Shown here: positions 35,977 through 49,228 of the stretch, piece after piece | Numbering within the stretch: the first letter of the stretch is position 1 | Layout: every line of letters begins with the position of its first letter | From: Physcomitrium patens | Taxonomy: Eukaryota; Streptophyta; Bryopsida; Funariales; Funariaceae | Assembly (NCBI RefSeq): GCF_000002425.4 | Contig: NC_037254.1 | Location: 4,339,538 to 4,403,537, forward strand | DNA length: 64,000 nt | Reading direction: 5' to 3' | The notes under the pieces: model-generated | Seen by the model: the letters and a program-made list of their open reading frames with translations, nothing else | The model's database searches: none | Told to the model about the DNA's origin: nothing | Program-made: the position numbers and the translations under genes

Positions 35977-36316
35977 TAATTGTACATGTTTTCTCAAATA
36001 GAATAGAGACAATGCCATTTCTTAGAAATGCCAGTATCCATTGACAAATTTCCTACGGATTATAGAAGTTGCTAGTGTTTGTATTAAATACTTTTGGGGG
36101 AACACAAATCTGTTCAACCAAGGGCAGTAATCTAATATCTTGGGGAATTCTGAAGTGAATAAAGTACACATTGGTTCACAAATGTACAAGCAAAAGAACG
36201 TGACTAGTAGAGAAATTGCACACTTGGAAGTAAGCATTATGGAAAGCTTCAATGCTCTACTCTGCTATGACACGTGCTTACTCGTAATTTACAGGTGCGC
36301 TGGATTTCAAAGAGTT

Positions 36317-39300
36317 TTATCCCCTTTTTGCATTCGGTTTTGTTGCCTTCTGCTTGGTTGCTGCTTTACGTGACTCAAACATGCGACGCTTCAACCGGCT
36401 TTTTTGCTTGTCTACAATGCCAGCCTTTCGGAAATACTCTGAAGCCACTTCCTTGTTACCTATAGCTTCTTCTGTTAGAGCAATTTCCTGTACAAAAAAA
36501 AAGCATCAATGAAGTATGAGGTCGTGTTCATAATAACTACATGTTGACAGGTTCAACCTAACAGTGCCAAATTTGACCTTAGTTCAGACTGATAGTCGCA
36601 GAGACTCGACACAAAACATGGCAGATTATTAGATCATTGTTGGAACTACTTCGAAAAGAAAGGTTCTCACCATCAAAACAGCAGCATTCTCAGGCTCCAG
36701 TGATAATGCAGTCATCAGCAGTTTCTGGGCAGCAATCAAGTTTCCATTGACACGTTCCATGTGTGCGTAGGCCTGTCCATAAGACCACCAAACCATCATA
36801 AAACGGATATCAAATGATCAAAGAACTTGACTATCTCACACCTCAACTTTGCAACCTGATAGATAATGTAACCACAGGCTTAGATTCAGCGACAGTTACC
36901 TGAAGACAAGGAACATTCCGAGGATTAGTTCCAAGACCTCTTTCAAAGAGGATTCGAGCGCCTGTCAAATTTCCAGCATTTTGTTCCAGTAAAGCCCATG
37001 CCTGCGCTCAAGATCAAGACACCTATCAAAAAGCATCTTAAGTTACAGAATGTCACTCGATGTGACGGAAATTCTGTCAAAAATGCAAACAACGATTACT
37101 CTAGCCATACCTCTTACTGCATCATTTACATCAATTTATGTGAGGCAGAAAAAATGAAACAGTACCTGCCAAGAATGCATGCTGTTCGGGTTCACTTCCA
37201 CACATCGTTGATACAATTTACGAGCACGTTCCCTCGCTGAATCTGAATTTATCAAAGATTCTTGATGCGCCCAAGCCTGGCGTTTCAGGTGCATGAGTAC
37301 GTTACAGTTGGGTATTGTGAAAGAAAGTGTTGTGATAATTTACGTCTAACACAAGAGAGTGTTCTTCATAAACGACTGCATTGGTTAGGTGAATTTCAAA
37401 TTGTCAGAAACTAAAATGAGCAGACCTGTAATGCGTGAACATTTTCAGGTTCCACGTCAAGCGCTTTCTGAAAAAGTTGCCTCATTTTTCTTCGCTTGCC
37501 TTGATTAGACTCAAATAACGCCCATGCCTGTTAACCAAAGACCAAGCTGATGATAATTACACACAGTACCCACATGATCGGGACACATGATGTTGAGACA
37601 AACTAAGTTAACCCTGATTTAGAGGTTCGTACGTTCTCAGTCCGGCCCTAACCCACCAAACTACACAAATGTGCGAATGAGAAGTTTTAATCAAGAGCAC
37701 AACGGGATTCAGATTGATGATGACATTCTTGAACAAACAGAGCTCTTGATTCATAATCACATTATTCAAGGTGACTAGACTACTAAAGGAGACTTCGAGA
37801 GTCATCAAAGTCGATGAGATTTAGAGTTCCACTTTCAGTCACAATGGGTATTAGATTGGTGCTCACCTGCCAGCATTTCACATCTTCTGGGGCTGCCTCC
37901 ACAGCAAGTCTAAAGTGATAACGAGCAGCAGCATAATTGTGTACTCGTGCTTCTAAAAGAGCTCTAGTCTGGTGAACTACTGAATTTCCAGGTTGTATGC
38001 TTGCAGCTCTTTCCAGTAATTCCCTAGCTTTGCTCCAATTACCTAGCTTTTGTTCTAGCATAGCCCACCCATGTAATCCATAGACACCCGCTCCTTTCAT
38101 TTCTAGAACTCCATTCTTCTCTCCTCTGTGAGCAACTCTAACAGACTCTAGATATAGATATCTAGCTCTGCTGGCATTACGAGCCTGCGCTTCTAAAGAT
38201 CCCCATCCTTGCAATGCTTTAACATATTTCAGACCATAATCTTCTTGTTTCTGAAATGCTCCGATGGTTCTCTCGTAATACGCTCCAGCTGCAACCATAT
38301 CCCCTGCCACCCACCAAGCCTTCTTTTTCAGTATTTTGACCCAACCGGCATATCAACAACATTAGATTCTTGGTGAGCCACACTAAAAAAGACATCGCAA
38401 GATTTCACATAATTCAAGGCTAGAGTTGTTACCTCTTTTCCGTTCAAGTTGAGCCAAATGAAACATCACATCTGCACTATCTGGATGCTTCATCGCTAGC
38501 TGCCAGAACAATCACGATTATGTTAATAACGACAACGACCCAATAATAGGAATGATAATAACAATAATAATATTAAGAATCCATCAATTAGAAGGCCATG
38601 AGATCTAACCTTAAGCAGGATTCCTTGTGCACCTACAACATCACCTGCTGCAAGTTGCTGTCGTGCAGTAGTTAACACCCTATCAATGTCCGACTCAACA
38701 TCTGTCACTTCGGAATGCAACTCCATCGCGTCCTCTTTCTCATTCTCACCAAAAGTTGAAGATTGCCATCCATCTGTTTGAGGGGTAATTAAGTCCGATA
38801 AACTACTGCCAACAGAGAAGTTTTTCTTATCTGCTAATACAGAAGCAGGTTTAACAGGTTTAGCAGGTTTCGTTGGCTTGGCCAGACTTGGGACGCTACT
38901 CCTGTTGCCGTTGCTACAGCCATTGCTGCTACTTGTTGAGCCTTTCACGGAGTCATTAACCCTGTCTATCCACATCTGCCGTTCTAGCTCTTTAGAAGAA
39001 TTGTCCGGCTCCTGTACACTTGGAGAGGGGCTTGCAATTCTGTTAGACTTAACCGTCATTTCTGTAGCATTTGCTTCAGGGGGTATCATTTGATCAACTT
39101 GACTATCAATGCCATTTGCGGTTGGATTTGCAGCAGTTGTCAAAAGCCTCTGGTCAAGCTGTGTGGTAAATTGCCTATCTACTCCAGCAAGATTATCAAA
39201 TAACTTGACCTGCAGCCATATTTAAGTAGTCAGATTCGAGAAACTGATGTATATAAATATCAGTTGATCTCTACTCAAAATTACATCTATGTCCTACTGA

Positions 39301-42300
39301 AAGTACTCAAATACCGGACGACTCAGGTACAACATAAGGGGTCACCTGCCGACGAAAGTTCTTGAATTCCTCTGCGTTAACAGACCCATTAAAGTTGGAG
39401 TCCACAAGATTCATCAGCTCATTAGCATCTTCCTCATCACCTCCGAGCTCGCTAATAACATCCTTGAACTCGTCCATACTGATTACCCCATCAGTATTTC
39501 TATCAAACAGGGTAAACATTTGGTCGTCAAGTTTCTTCTGTGCATCTTCCTCCCCAGCCACTTCAACCAACTCATTTGTTAAATCTGGAAATCTGGTTGA
39601 TGCCACATCAGCTGCTGCTTGCATTATAGCCTTGAGAATACCTGCCTGCATAGATGCAACTCGCCAACATGGATCACATGTTAATACTGGAAAAGAATAC
39701 TGCATTGATTAATTCAAATTCTGTCACCCACTTGCCAAGCATCACCTCCTGACTGTTAAAAATATCACTAAGACCTGTTTACGAAGTGCATTTGAACGGG
39801 GTACAGCCTTCACGCTAGAAACATAGCAGCGGCTAAAGTCATGCAGGAAGCTATTCACCTGGTCAGGATCCGTTAGTCCACCTTTGTATAGCGAATGAGA
39901 AGCAAGCCCACCCTCTGCCATCTCATCCATCTCTGCAGTGCGAATCTGTATTTCCATTAGAGGTGACCAATTCCCACGAGTACTCAGAGACACAGCTGAA
40001 TGCAGACTCTCATAACCATTCTTCTTCGGCTCCGTGATATAATCCTTCAACCTTCCAGGAACCTCCTTCCACAAAGTGGTCGCAATTTCCAAAGCTCTGT
40101 AGCAAGCCCTTGCACCACGCTCCTTCACTGGGCTGGTCCCCGATTTTCTAGGGGTCAGGACCACCCTGAGGCCTAAAACATCAAAAACCTCTTCTGGTGG
40201 TCTACCATCTCTGAGTAGCTTCTTCATGGTACTGTATTTACTCTTGCATCTACCCGATATTTCGATTCCTTCTACCAGGGATTGCATTTCAGAGTCCTCT
40301 TCCAAGGCGCTCTGCAAGTCTTCTTTGCACTGTTGGACGACCTCATGACCATCAGCGAAGTATTGCTCAAGCCAGCCTCCGATATACGTATAGGAGTCTG
40401 GAAAGAGAACCCTGAAGCCAAGGTCTTCCAATTCGTGACTGAGTTTGCCAATGCCCATAGCATGCGCGACAGGCGCATAAATTTGCATAGTTTCCAGAGC
40501 AAGCATCTGTTGCTTATATCGTGGAAGAGATTGACTGTGGCGCATGATGACTAATCGGGCTGCGACTTCCACCACCACAGCACGCACATCATGAAACGCA
40601 AGGCAGAATTGGCGAGTGGCTTGAACTGAGGCTTCATCGAGAGTGTCCAAGAGAGAAGGCATATGCTTGACTCGACCACAATCTTTCAGAAGAATGGCTA
40701 CTTCGTTACACAGAACAGTCTCCACTCTTGCAGTGTCAAGGTACCCTGCTTCGAAAACCTCCCGGAGGAGACCTGCTGCAATCACCTCTGCGTCCATCTA
40801 ATGTACCACATGAAACGGTACTGCAGGTTATAATCTTTCAAAGGGATCGATTCTACGAACAAGTGAAATACAACTGCAAGACACACAAGTCCATGGATTC
40901 GGGAGGTGGGCTCACCCGAAGATCAGCAAGGATAAAGGCGACCGATAGAGCACGATTAAGAACTTCGCGGCCGTCTTCAGTGGATGACCCATGGCGAAGA
41001 GAGCTTACGGTCAGCTTCAGTGCGGCTAACAGAAGCGTAGAACCGTTGCTGGTCGCAAATTCGGGAGGTAACCTCCCAGCTAAACCGTTCCACGCGCCCA
41101 TGAGCTCCGCCACTCGCTGACTCCCAGGGGTATTGAACAGAAGCTTCGAAGACTTCGATTCTGCTTCAACGTATGCATCACCGTCCCGTTTACGAACATA
41201 CCATTGCTTTTCCGCGTCAAGTTCCACAGAACCTTGAGAGAGACCATCGCTCGTACTACGACCAGCTCCTAAACACCAAGCCAACATATTCCTAGTCAGA
41301 TGGTCAGAATGTTCTTCACAACGATGTAAATCACGAACATCAGTGGAGTTGATCAGAATAAGTTACCTCTTTCGAAGGCCAAGAACGCACTTATCTCCAA
41401 AGGTATCGCAGCTTGTGCAAGGCTGGGTGCATCGCCCCCTTGCCTCGTCTGCAATTCTTCAGCAGAATAGAAGGAGTTCTTGTCGATTTCGGGAGCTTCC
41501 TCACCGTCTGCTTCGTTAAATTCGTACTCGAAGTACAGTCTTCCCTCCTCGTCTCTCTGCACTTTATTCCCGCTCTGTTGACTGCTCAGCCGCAACTTGA
41601 GTTTGCCTTCCCCTTTGCGCCCCTTCGTGATACCCAACTGCTCTTCTAAATCCACGAAACCATTGTTCGTGATTACCTGAACCCTCCTCCTGTCAGTCCC
41701 GGTTCTTTCTCTCCGACCTCGATCCTTGCAACGAAGGCTCCCATCCAACTCATTCCCACTATCATACGTTTCATGCTCTACAGAGTCCTGCACCCGCGCC
41801 TGCACATGCGTCGGGGTCTGCTTCGGCTCCGACCGGCCGCACTCTCCATGCCTTTTCCGAAGCTCGAGACTGCCCCTGTTACTCCTCCCATGTCTAAAGC
41901 CGCTACTAAAATTTTGAGACCTCTCTAACGACGAGGAGGGAACCAACATGGCCTTGTTGCCGACATATCCCAAATTGCATGTACAATCAGACAATGATGA
42001 CGAAGCTGCAGCGCACGAAACCTGTATAGTTTTCTCAGTTCTCAACTGAGACAACAGAATGCAAAAATACAGCATTCAGAAAATTGCCTTTTGCTGCATA
42101 TTCAAGACTTGGTTGTGCTGTAATGAGATCTTCAGGTCCGCAGTGATGCCATTCTTCGTTTTAACCTTGACAAGTACATGGCTACAGGATGATTATTCAA
42201 AATTTAGGTTTAACTCAATATTAGAGCAAGCCGTGGTGTGGTTTTAAAGCAGCAATCTGAGGTATGTAGCAGTCCGTGCTGGGCCAAAATTGCTGTACCT

Positions 42301-42371
42301 GAGACGACAATGAGTTGCTGACAGCGGGGGCTTTCGGGAGAAGCTGCAACAATCCCGTACTGCATGCACAT
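36317..42371 (-). CDS. CRSH: Ca2+-activated RelA/SpoT homologue (CRSH) fused to a HAT/TPR repeat tail
   Basis: Predicted 1359-aa protein, presumably plastid-targeted, making (p)ppGpp under Ca2+ control. Exons on the minus strand: 42371-42299, 42005-41367, 41268-40916, 40797-39775, 39645-39346, 39209-38610, 38499-38433, 38303-37867, 37527-37426, 37276-37166, 37001-36900, 36772-36671, 36487-36317; all GT-AG, phases agree. Residues 1-237 are a Ser-rich leader and charged region. Residues 238-470 match the RSH hydrolase-like part, but the HD pair is replaced (AAGLLREV). Residues about 500-660 are the synthetase: GRCKSKYSTMKKL, VFDVLGLRVV, LKDYITEPKKNGYESLH, MEIQIRT, ASHSLYKGG. EF-hand loops are DRNTDGVISMDE (744-755) and DSNFNGSVNAEE (778-789). 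From about residue 970 HAT/TPR repeats run to about 1325, then a Lys/Arg-rich end. Canonical CRSH is near 580 aa and stops soon after the EF-hands. The repeats resemble HCF107/MBB1 (AWALLEQNAGNLTGARILFE). Confidence 0.88.
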
Positions 42372-42535
42372 ACTGCCATTCTCCGCACTTCTTTCTACCC
42401 GCGTCTCGCAATCCAAATCAGTCCCGATCTATCAAAAGCTTAACGCAAACCTTAATAGTCTTACACAATCAATTACAACTTCTAACTTCAAGAAAACTCG
42501 AAAAATTGGATCACAACACGCTCTATACAAAAACA

Positions 42536-42568
<33 letters not shown>

Positions 42569-45500
42569 TTCTGCTTCAGCTACCGTGAATCAATCCACAA
42601 TCAAGATCTTCTGTGCACACAACTAATCCACTCTCGTGTGCAGACTCCGCTCCATTGCTCAAAAACCCAGCTGGAAAAATTGCTCGTCAAGTAGTAACTA
42701 CAAAAATCCTACTACTAATCCGCACTCCGGATAGAAGCAGAATCCGGGAAGATAGCCGATTCGGTGAATTTCCGGAGGAAGTTGTCCGCCTGCTTGTCAG
42801 ATGGGATTGCTGCAGCTGCGGAGGCTTATCTGGTCGCAATCTGGGAAGAGTTAGAGCAGCCTCTCTTTGCACAGTTCTCTGCGCCGTCCATTGAGCCGAT
42901 GTTCGCAAGTAGGCCGCAAAGGAACGTAGTTCCACGCACGGTTTGGGAGAAGGACACATGGCCACAAACTGGAAAAGCGAAGCGAGAGCACTCCGTCCGG
43001 CCACGTGAGTTTGCAAACGTGGGGTCGCGCTGGCCTCGTCATTGCAGATTCAATTGATGTGTTAAGATTATTATGCCTGCCCCTCCTCGAATTTCTGTTC
43101 CTTTAGGAGACAAATGTGCGATTTACCTTTTGCAATTGCTACCGCTACCCTGGAGCCTCAAGTTTGGATCCTCTCCCGGCCATTAGCAGCAGGGTCCACG
43201 AGGAGAGACTAACTTTCAGATCCACCTATTACTCTCGCACTGCGGCACCTTTCCTCCGCAGCATTCATTCGTTGCACTCGTTCTTCTTTCGTTACTTCCG
43301 TGGATTTCGATGGTTGGTTGTAGTGTCCATTAACTCAGATTGCAACTCATCGATTCATGCTGCTGACCTTCCTTTTTCCAACTTCACAAGACCTCACTTA
43401 ACGGTTATTCAGCATTTCACAAGATGTGAATCTTACGTGATTAACGGCCAGTTTCAGTGACGCCCATATTCAAAAATGGCAACCCTCTGTAGACTGCCAA
43501 CCACTTTGACGAGGTGTTCTTAGAAGTGAAGCTCAGTTACCCATTTAGTGCTTGACTAGATTATGGTCATTTAACCTTTCCACATTGGTGCCTCGAAAAC
43601 ATGTGTAAACTATTGGGAATGAAGATTATGACACATTTAATGAGCGAGAGTTGAACTTCTGTAAGGAAATCGCCAACATCTTTTGGAAAAGCTCATGGCA
43701 ACATGCGGAAAGAGAATGAGGGGGCATACGGTAGTGTTAAGCGATGCCGCAAGCATCGAAATGTGTAATATTGATTTTACACTAGGTTTACTGGAGAAGA
43801 TTCCAAAGTAGTGGATGTACACAGATGCAGTAGGTTGTAGAATCTGCCGTAGCATCAGCGTTGCTTTGTAAAGCACGCCGGTGGAGGTGACACGATCGGT
43901 TGCCACACTGTGCGGCACATCATAGCTGGGCCGTCACTATATCATCCAACGTCGCTGCAGGTGTAAGTAAGATGTGAGCTTGGTGGGAAGCTGTCAGCCT
44001 CTAGTCGGTTGCGAGATTTGGTAGCGCAACACGCTATGCCGCTGTCCGTCCAGCAACCTTGCAATCCAATCGTTGTGTGCTATGCGAGTTATGCATGGCA
44101 TAACAACTCTGCAACACTTGGAGGTAGGCGTGGCGAAACTGTCCACTCCTTTTGATGTCATGTCTTCGGTAGATCAAGCAGTCATTCTGTGCGAGCGAAA
44201 TATGAACGAGTGTACATAGTCGGTATCATTCATGGACAACCTCACATAGCGAACGTCATTGCTTGGCAAGAAATTACAGCCAAGCGCTCGGAACCTGAAG
44301 CAAACATTTCTTTGGAATTCACTCGAGCAATTCTAATTCTAGATTTTTTCATGCGAGTAGAGAGTTCGTACATGATAGCCGTGTTGGCCGTCCAATGAGT
44401 TTTAAACAAAACGTCGAAACCAGAGTGACAAAGTTCCAAATGATATCTGTGCCGAACGGTAATTCGGTCTGGCCAAGTACAATTCCTTGATTCATCCGCA
44501 TGCAAACAGCTGAATATCAAGCAGTAGCTATCTGTATATGTACGAAACTTGAATATCATGACAAAAGATGAGGTCGGTGATGCCCTAATGGTCAGTGCCT
44601 TCATCCAGAGTCAGAATTGACCGCCCGCTTTGTGCTCTTCCAAGCAAACAACATAGGGCATGTTTATTGGTCCCCGAAACAGTTCCCAACTGTATTTGCA
44701 AGGTTGTAACCATTTGTGAATAAGCATCGACACCCTTGGTCCCGACAGAAGGGGTCATTGGTGTCAAGAGCCCTTTCTTGCGATCCAAGGCAACCGACCA
44801 GCATGATCCATCACAGGGGTTTTAGAAATGTCAACTTTTCGAACACTCACGTGTAGATAATTTTCTGACTTGACTACATGAGCCGCCACGATCAAAGCAA
44901 GATACTAATCAGAGCGGTGACGAAGCCACCTGTTTAAAAGTCGAAGTTGGAGGAGTTCAAGCTCACAAAACTATTGGCTACAATATTGGTGGTCAGAGTG
45001 GCAAAGCTTATCAGAAAGAACCACCAATGCGATACAGGAGTGATGTGGAATCCGAAGCAACTTGACCGGAAATCTGAACCGTTACAGAGCTAACTACTAG
45101 ACCCACGAATGTGGAAACCGACATGAAAAAAGGTCCTGCAATTTACAGACCTGTCATCATAAACAGCCTGGCTCTTTAAATATTGAGCAAGTTCTGCAAT
45201 TGAAGCAATACAGATTATGTGTTCAAAGCCATTTTGACACACCCTTGCCATAGCCTTGAATGCTAACAGTTCACGTCAAGCTTCTGAATAAGAAATAGAA
45301 ATGAAATTAGAGGTGAATCGGAGGGTTCACTTGGAATTAATGTTGCAGCGGACATTGACAAGCAGAGCCGGAAAGAAGGCTCATCGTAACTGAAAATTGG
45401 ACTGATTGATTTCTCAAGCTCCTTTTGCAAATCTCAGTTCCACCAATCTTACAAGAGCATTCAAAGCAACGTTGACCTAAAGTAGGTGGGTTTTTGGGGT
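42372..45500. other. CRSH 5' flank and unassigned spacer
   Basis: The presumed CRSH leader and promoter lie in the first few hundred bases and include a 30-base poly(A) tract (T-tract on the CRSH sense strand). Further right, several open frames of 60-120 codons exist in DNA of balanced composition, none with a recognisable domain or a consistent exon chain. Confidence 0.4.
42537..42566. repeat. Poly(A) tract upstream of CRSH
   Basis: About 30 consecutive A, 165 bp upstream of the CRSH start codon. On the CRSH sense strand it is a pure T tract. Confidence 0.9.
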
Positions 45501-47139
45501 GCCCATGGATAGGTTGCCTATCATATTACAGCATTTAGATTTCATTCTTTGTTTATAAACGAGGTTCAAGTTGCAAAAAGCCATGAAAATGAAGCAACTA
45601 AAGTACCACAGAATAGGTTCTTTCTAATACAAGCCTTCTAAGAGGTGGAATTCTATTTTTAGATGCCACTTTATCCACAAACAATTTTACTACTTCATCA
45701 CAATCAAAAACACCTTAGAGAGTGCTAGGCAATGGATATCATGTATCCAATGTGTTGAGTAGGTGTTTTATTGTCAAGGAAGAGCATTACAAAGTCTTAG
45801 ACATAATATAAAGTAACTTTGCAAATAAACTTTGGAAATTTAAGACCATGATGTAAACGGTGAAGTTGACATGGTCCATATGTGTTTTGTATCTGTTTTA
45901 AGAAAGATAATGTGGACAAGATGAACAAGGTGATATTTAAAGATTATCAAATAAAAAACAAGATAATATAATTGCTACCATTCAAAGCTAAATTGCATTA
46001 CAAGTATCACATGGAGTAGCGCATTGCAATTTGATTAGAAAATCAAGGATTGTTAACTGCTTACTAAAAGACATTCTTTAAAGGAAAGTAGAAGATGTCA
46101 ATAGATGCATTTTTAAGCGTGGACATTAGAAAGTTATACTTCATCATTAATGCTCTAATTATCAATAGTGTATTTACAAACTTTTTCTATTTCTTTGAAG
46201 ACAACATTAAAGATAGTGATTTTGAGTCAATCTCAAAAATAAACACCTTGAAGTTGTTCAAGTTGGATGATTTTAACTCTAAATAATTGGTTATAATCAA
46301 GAATCTAATGATGTATTTTAACATGGCTACTAGAACAAAAAGGATAAATGAAGATCTTTATTTGAGAATGGCCTAATTGAAGGTTTAATAGAAAATTATT
46401 TTAGAAATTATAAGTAAAAGTTACGAAGAAATAAAAATATTAAAAAAATGTATTTATTATTTTTTCTATTAAAAGAGATTTTATTTAATTTAAAAGAATT
46501 TTAGGTGCATTGGTTATGAACAAATTAAATTTGTATAGATTATGCAAGAGCTATGTTGAGTTAGATTTTGGTTTGATTTGGTTGTCTTTGTTTTTTAAGA
46601 TTAAAGTAGACTTTTTATTTTGGATACTTTGTAAATTTTATTATAGATCTATAGGTGAAATTTTTGGATTTGTATATATATTTGTCTTAAGTCTATGATA
46701 TAAACTTGAACTTAGTTACTTAGTTGGATTCAAAGTTATTAGAATTCAAGTAGTTTAGAATATTGGTAGTTGATAATTGGAGGGTTAGTAAGAATTTCAA
46801 AGATTTGTAGGAATTTTTCAATCAAATTGAGATATACATTTATAAACAAGTAGTTGAAGTAAATTCCAATCTATATAAAAAAATCAAATCAAATCAAATC
46901 AAATTAATAATACAAGTAGATTATCTTAGTGTAAAGAATTTAATATACAATTAGAAAAAAAAACAATCTAACAATTGAATAATTTATTTGTGTTTTCTCT
47001 CAATCTATATATATGATTTTTTTTAATATTTTTGAGCTTTTTTTTAATTAAGAGATTCAAAGATATGTAATATTTAAAATAAAATCAATAATTAATTAAA
47101 AAATACACATGGATTTTCAATTATTGATGGATTTATTTT

Positions 47140-47420
47140 AAATTGATTAAGATTTTTTTAGAATATGGTTAGGATTTGGTTAAGATTTGATTATGATTGT
47201 TTATAATTTCTTTAAGATTTGATTTATTTTTATTGTAATCTTTTTAGAATATGGTTTAGATTAGTTAGAATTATTTTTGGATTTGGTGAAAATTTATTAG
47301 AATTTAATTAAGATTTATTTAGTATTTTATCAGGATTTAATAGATTTAATTTTAGATTTAATAAGTATTATTTAATATTATTTAATATTTTCTTAGGAAT
47401 TTTTTAGAGCTTGATTATTA
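47140..47420 (+). repeat. Diverged short-unit array (GATTTGGTTA-like)
   Basis: Units related to GATTTGGTTAAGATTTGATTA and AGAATTTAATTAAGATTTA recur about every 10-20 bp with heavy divergence. The unit length is irregular. Confidence 0.4.
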
Positions 47421-48180
47421 TTTAATAAAATATATCTAGAATTTTTCTTGAATTCATAGAGTATTTTGAGGGTATCTTAAGGCTTATTTAAGACCTTATT
47501 TGAGTTGTTTATGATTATATAGGTTGTAATTAAAAATCGGTAGATTTAAAAACTAATTGAAATAAATATTTCAACAAGATCAAGATTTCTAAGTTGGTTG
47601 TTTTTAAACATCTTAAGCATATCTTTTTTATTATTTTTTTATCTTTCCATTAAATGAATTTTGTTACTAAAAAAGTGACAATAGAGATATTAGATAGAAA
47701 TTTGTATAAGATGATGTGTTTTTCATTTGTAAACTTTTGCTCTCAATAAAATTTGATTGTTTTCATTAAATACAAACTGTCCAAAAGATACAACGTGTTG
47801 GGTGCAATTTGATACTATGATTAGTTGAATTCTAAAAAATTATTATTATTTGGTGAAACACATCAAAGAGAAGTTTTAGATATATACTACTTTGGCACTT
47901 TGGAAGATATTGACGGTATTTATTGCTTTATTATTCAACATCTATAATGTAACAGTTTCTATTTTTTAATCCAAAGACATGGTATTATCACAATAGAGCT
48001 CAAAAAGCAATAATTTGACTACTAATCTCTCTAGCATTGGCATTATTGATCATGCACCAATAAAGCCATACAAATATTCATACAAATATTTAGACTCATC
48101 TAAATATATCAAAGAAGAGGTATTGTAGTAGAGCATGGTTAAAATAATTATACTATTGACACATGGAGATATGTAATTGG

Positions 48181-48450
48181 GATTATTTTTAGAAAGTTTT
48201 TAGAAGTTTTTAGAATTGGATTTAAGTTAGTGGTCTATATAGGATCCACCATGGAACATCCTAAAAGAACTAAGGGCGATTATTTAGGTGGATCCCACTT
48301 CTAGAATCTTTTAGAAGAGTAGTTATCTTTGTGGAATCTACCATCAAGGTAATTCTAAAAAGTTTTAAGATGGTTTAATAAAGTATAAATAGGATTGATT
48401 GAGGTCATTTGGAACATTTAGTTAGGTATGGTTTTGGTCCCTTTTTCTCA
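48181..48450 (+). repeat. LTR-like segment with TATA box and GAA/TTC dyads
   Basis: Contains TTCTAGAATCTTTTAGAA (48299-48316, one mismatch from a TTCnnGAAnnTTCnnGAA heat-shock array), then TATAAATA near 48384 and AATAAA near 48452. That is the order expected of U3-R in a plant LTR. No partner LTR or coding region was found, so a solo or fragmented LTR is the likeliest reading. Confidence 0.35.
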
Positions 48451-49228
48451 ATAAAGTTTGATTTGTATTTTTTTATATATTTTGTTCTATTCTATTTTCT
48501 TTTGCTTTGTTTCATCTTTTATGTTTTATTTTGTTTAATTCTGTTTAGTTTTGTTCTAGTTTGTTTTTTCCTATTTAGTAATGGGATCTATGCTACTATA
48601 GATTGGAAGGGTTTTAAATCTTTAAGAGAATTCAATTCTATTTTAGATGCTATAGATGAAGTGAAAATCAATCATTGAACATATCCATAATCAAGACTTA
48701 TAAGCTTGTGTTTTTTTTGTTTTTTTGTTAAAGTCAAGTCTTGATTAGTATGTGATACTACTCAATATTTCTTGAATTATAAATTACTTAATCATTTAAA
48801 TATCTTAAATTTGTATTAAGTATAATAACAAAAAATAGATTGTTATAAACTAAGCTTTACACATAATGCCTAAACAACTTATAACAATCTAAATTATAAT
48901 ATTCATTAATTAAATTCTTAATCTCTATTATTTCTACTTTACATGCTTCTTATTATTGAAAATCTTTAAACAAGTAGAATACAATTATAAAGCATTATTA
49001 CATGCCTACAATAATGAATTCATAAAAAAATATATATTATAAATGGTCATGATTGTATGACCATGTTCAATCATGCATTGTTATGGACATACACATGTAA
49101 ACCAATATGATTAGATAAAAGTAGATAAAAGTAGATTAATTCCATAATATCTTCTATAGAAGCTTTTTAGAAGCTTTGTAGATACTGCTTTGACTTTATA
49201 GGTGTCTATAATTGACTTTTTAAGTTAA

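Noticed and set aside
36317..39209. Model with two separate genes, a short CRSH and a downstream HCF107-like gene
   Set aside because: The exon 39209-38610 links a CRSH-type tail and the first repeat in one open frame. All flanking splice phases fit a single gene, and no promoter-like gap exists. It is kept as the main alternative to test.
48409..48678. 89-codon ORF with hydrophobic run, possible membrane peptide
   Set aside because: The hydrophobic run comes from TTTTG/TTTTA repeats downstream of an LTR-like promoter.
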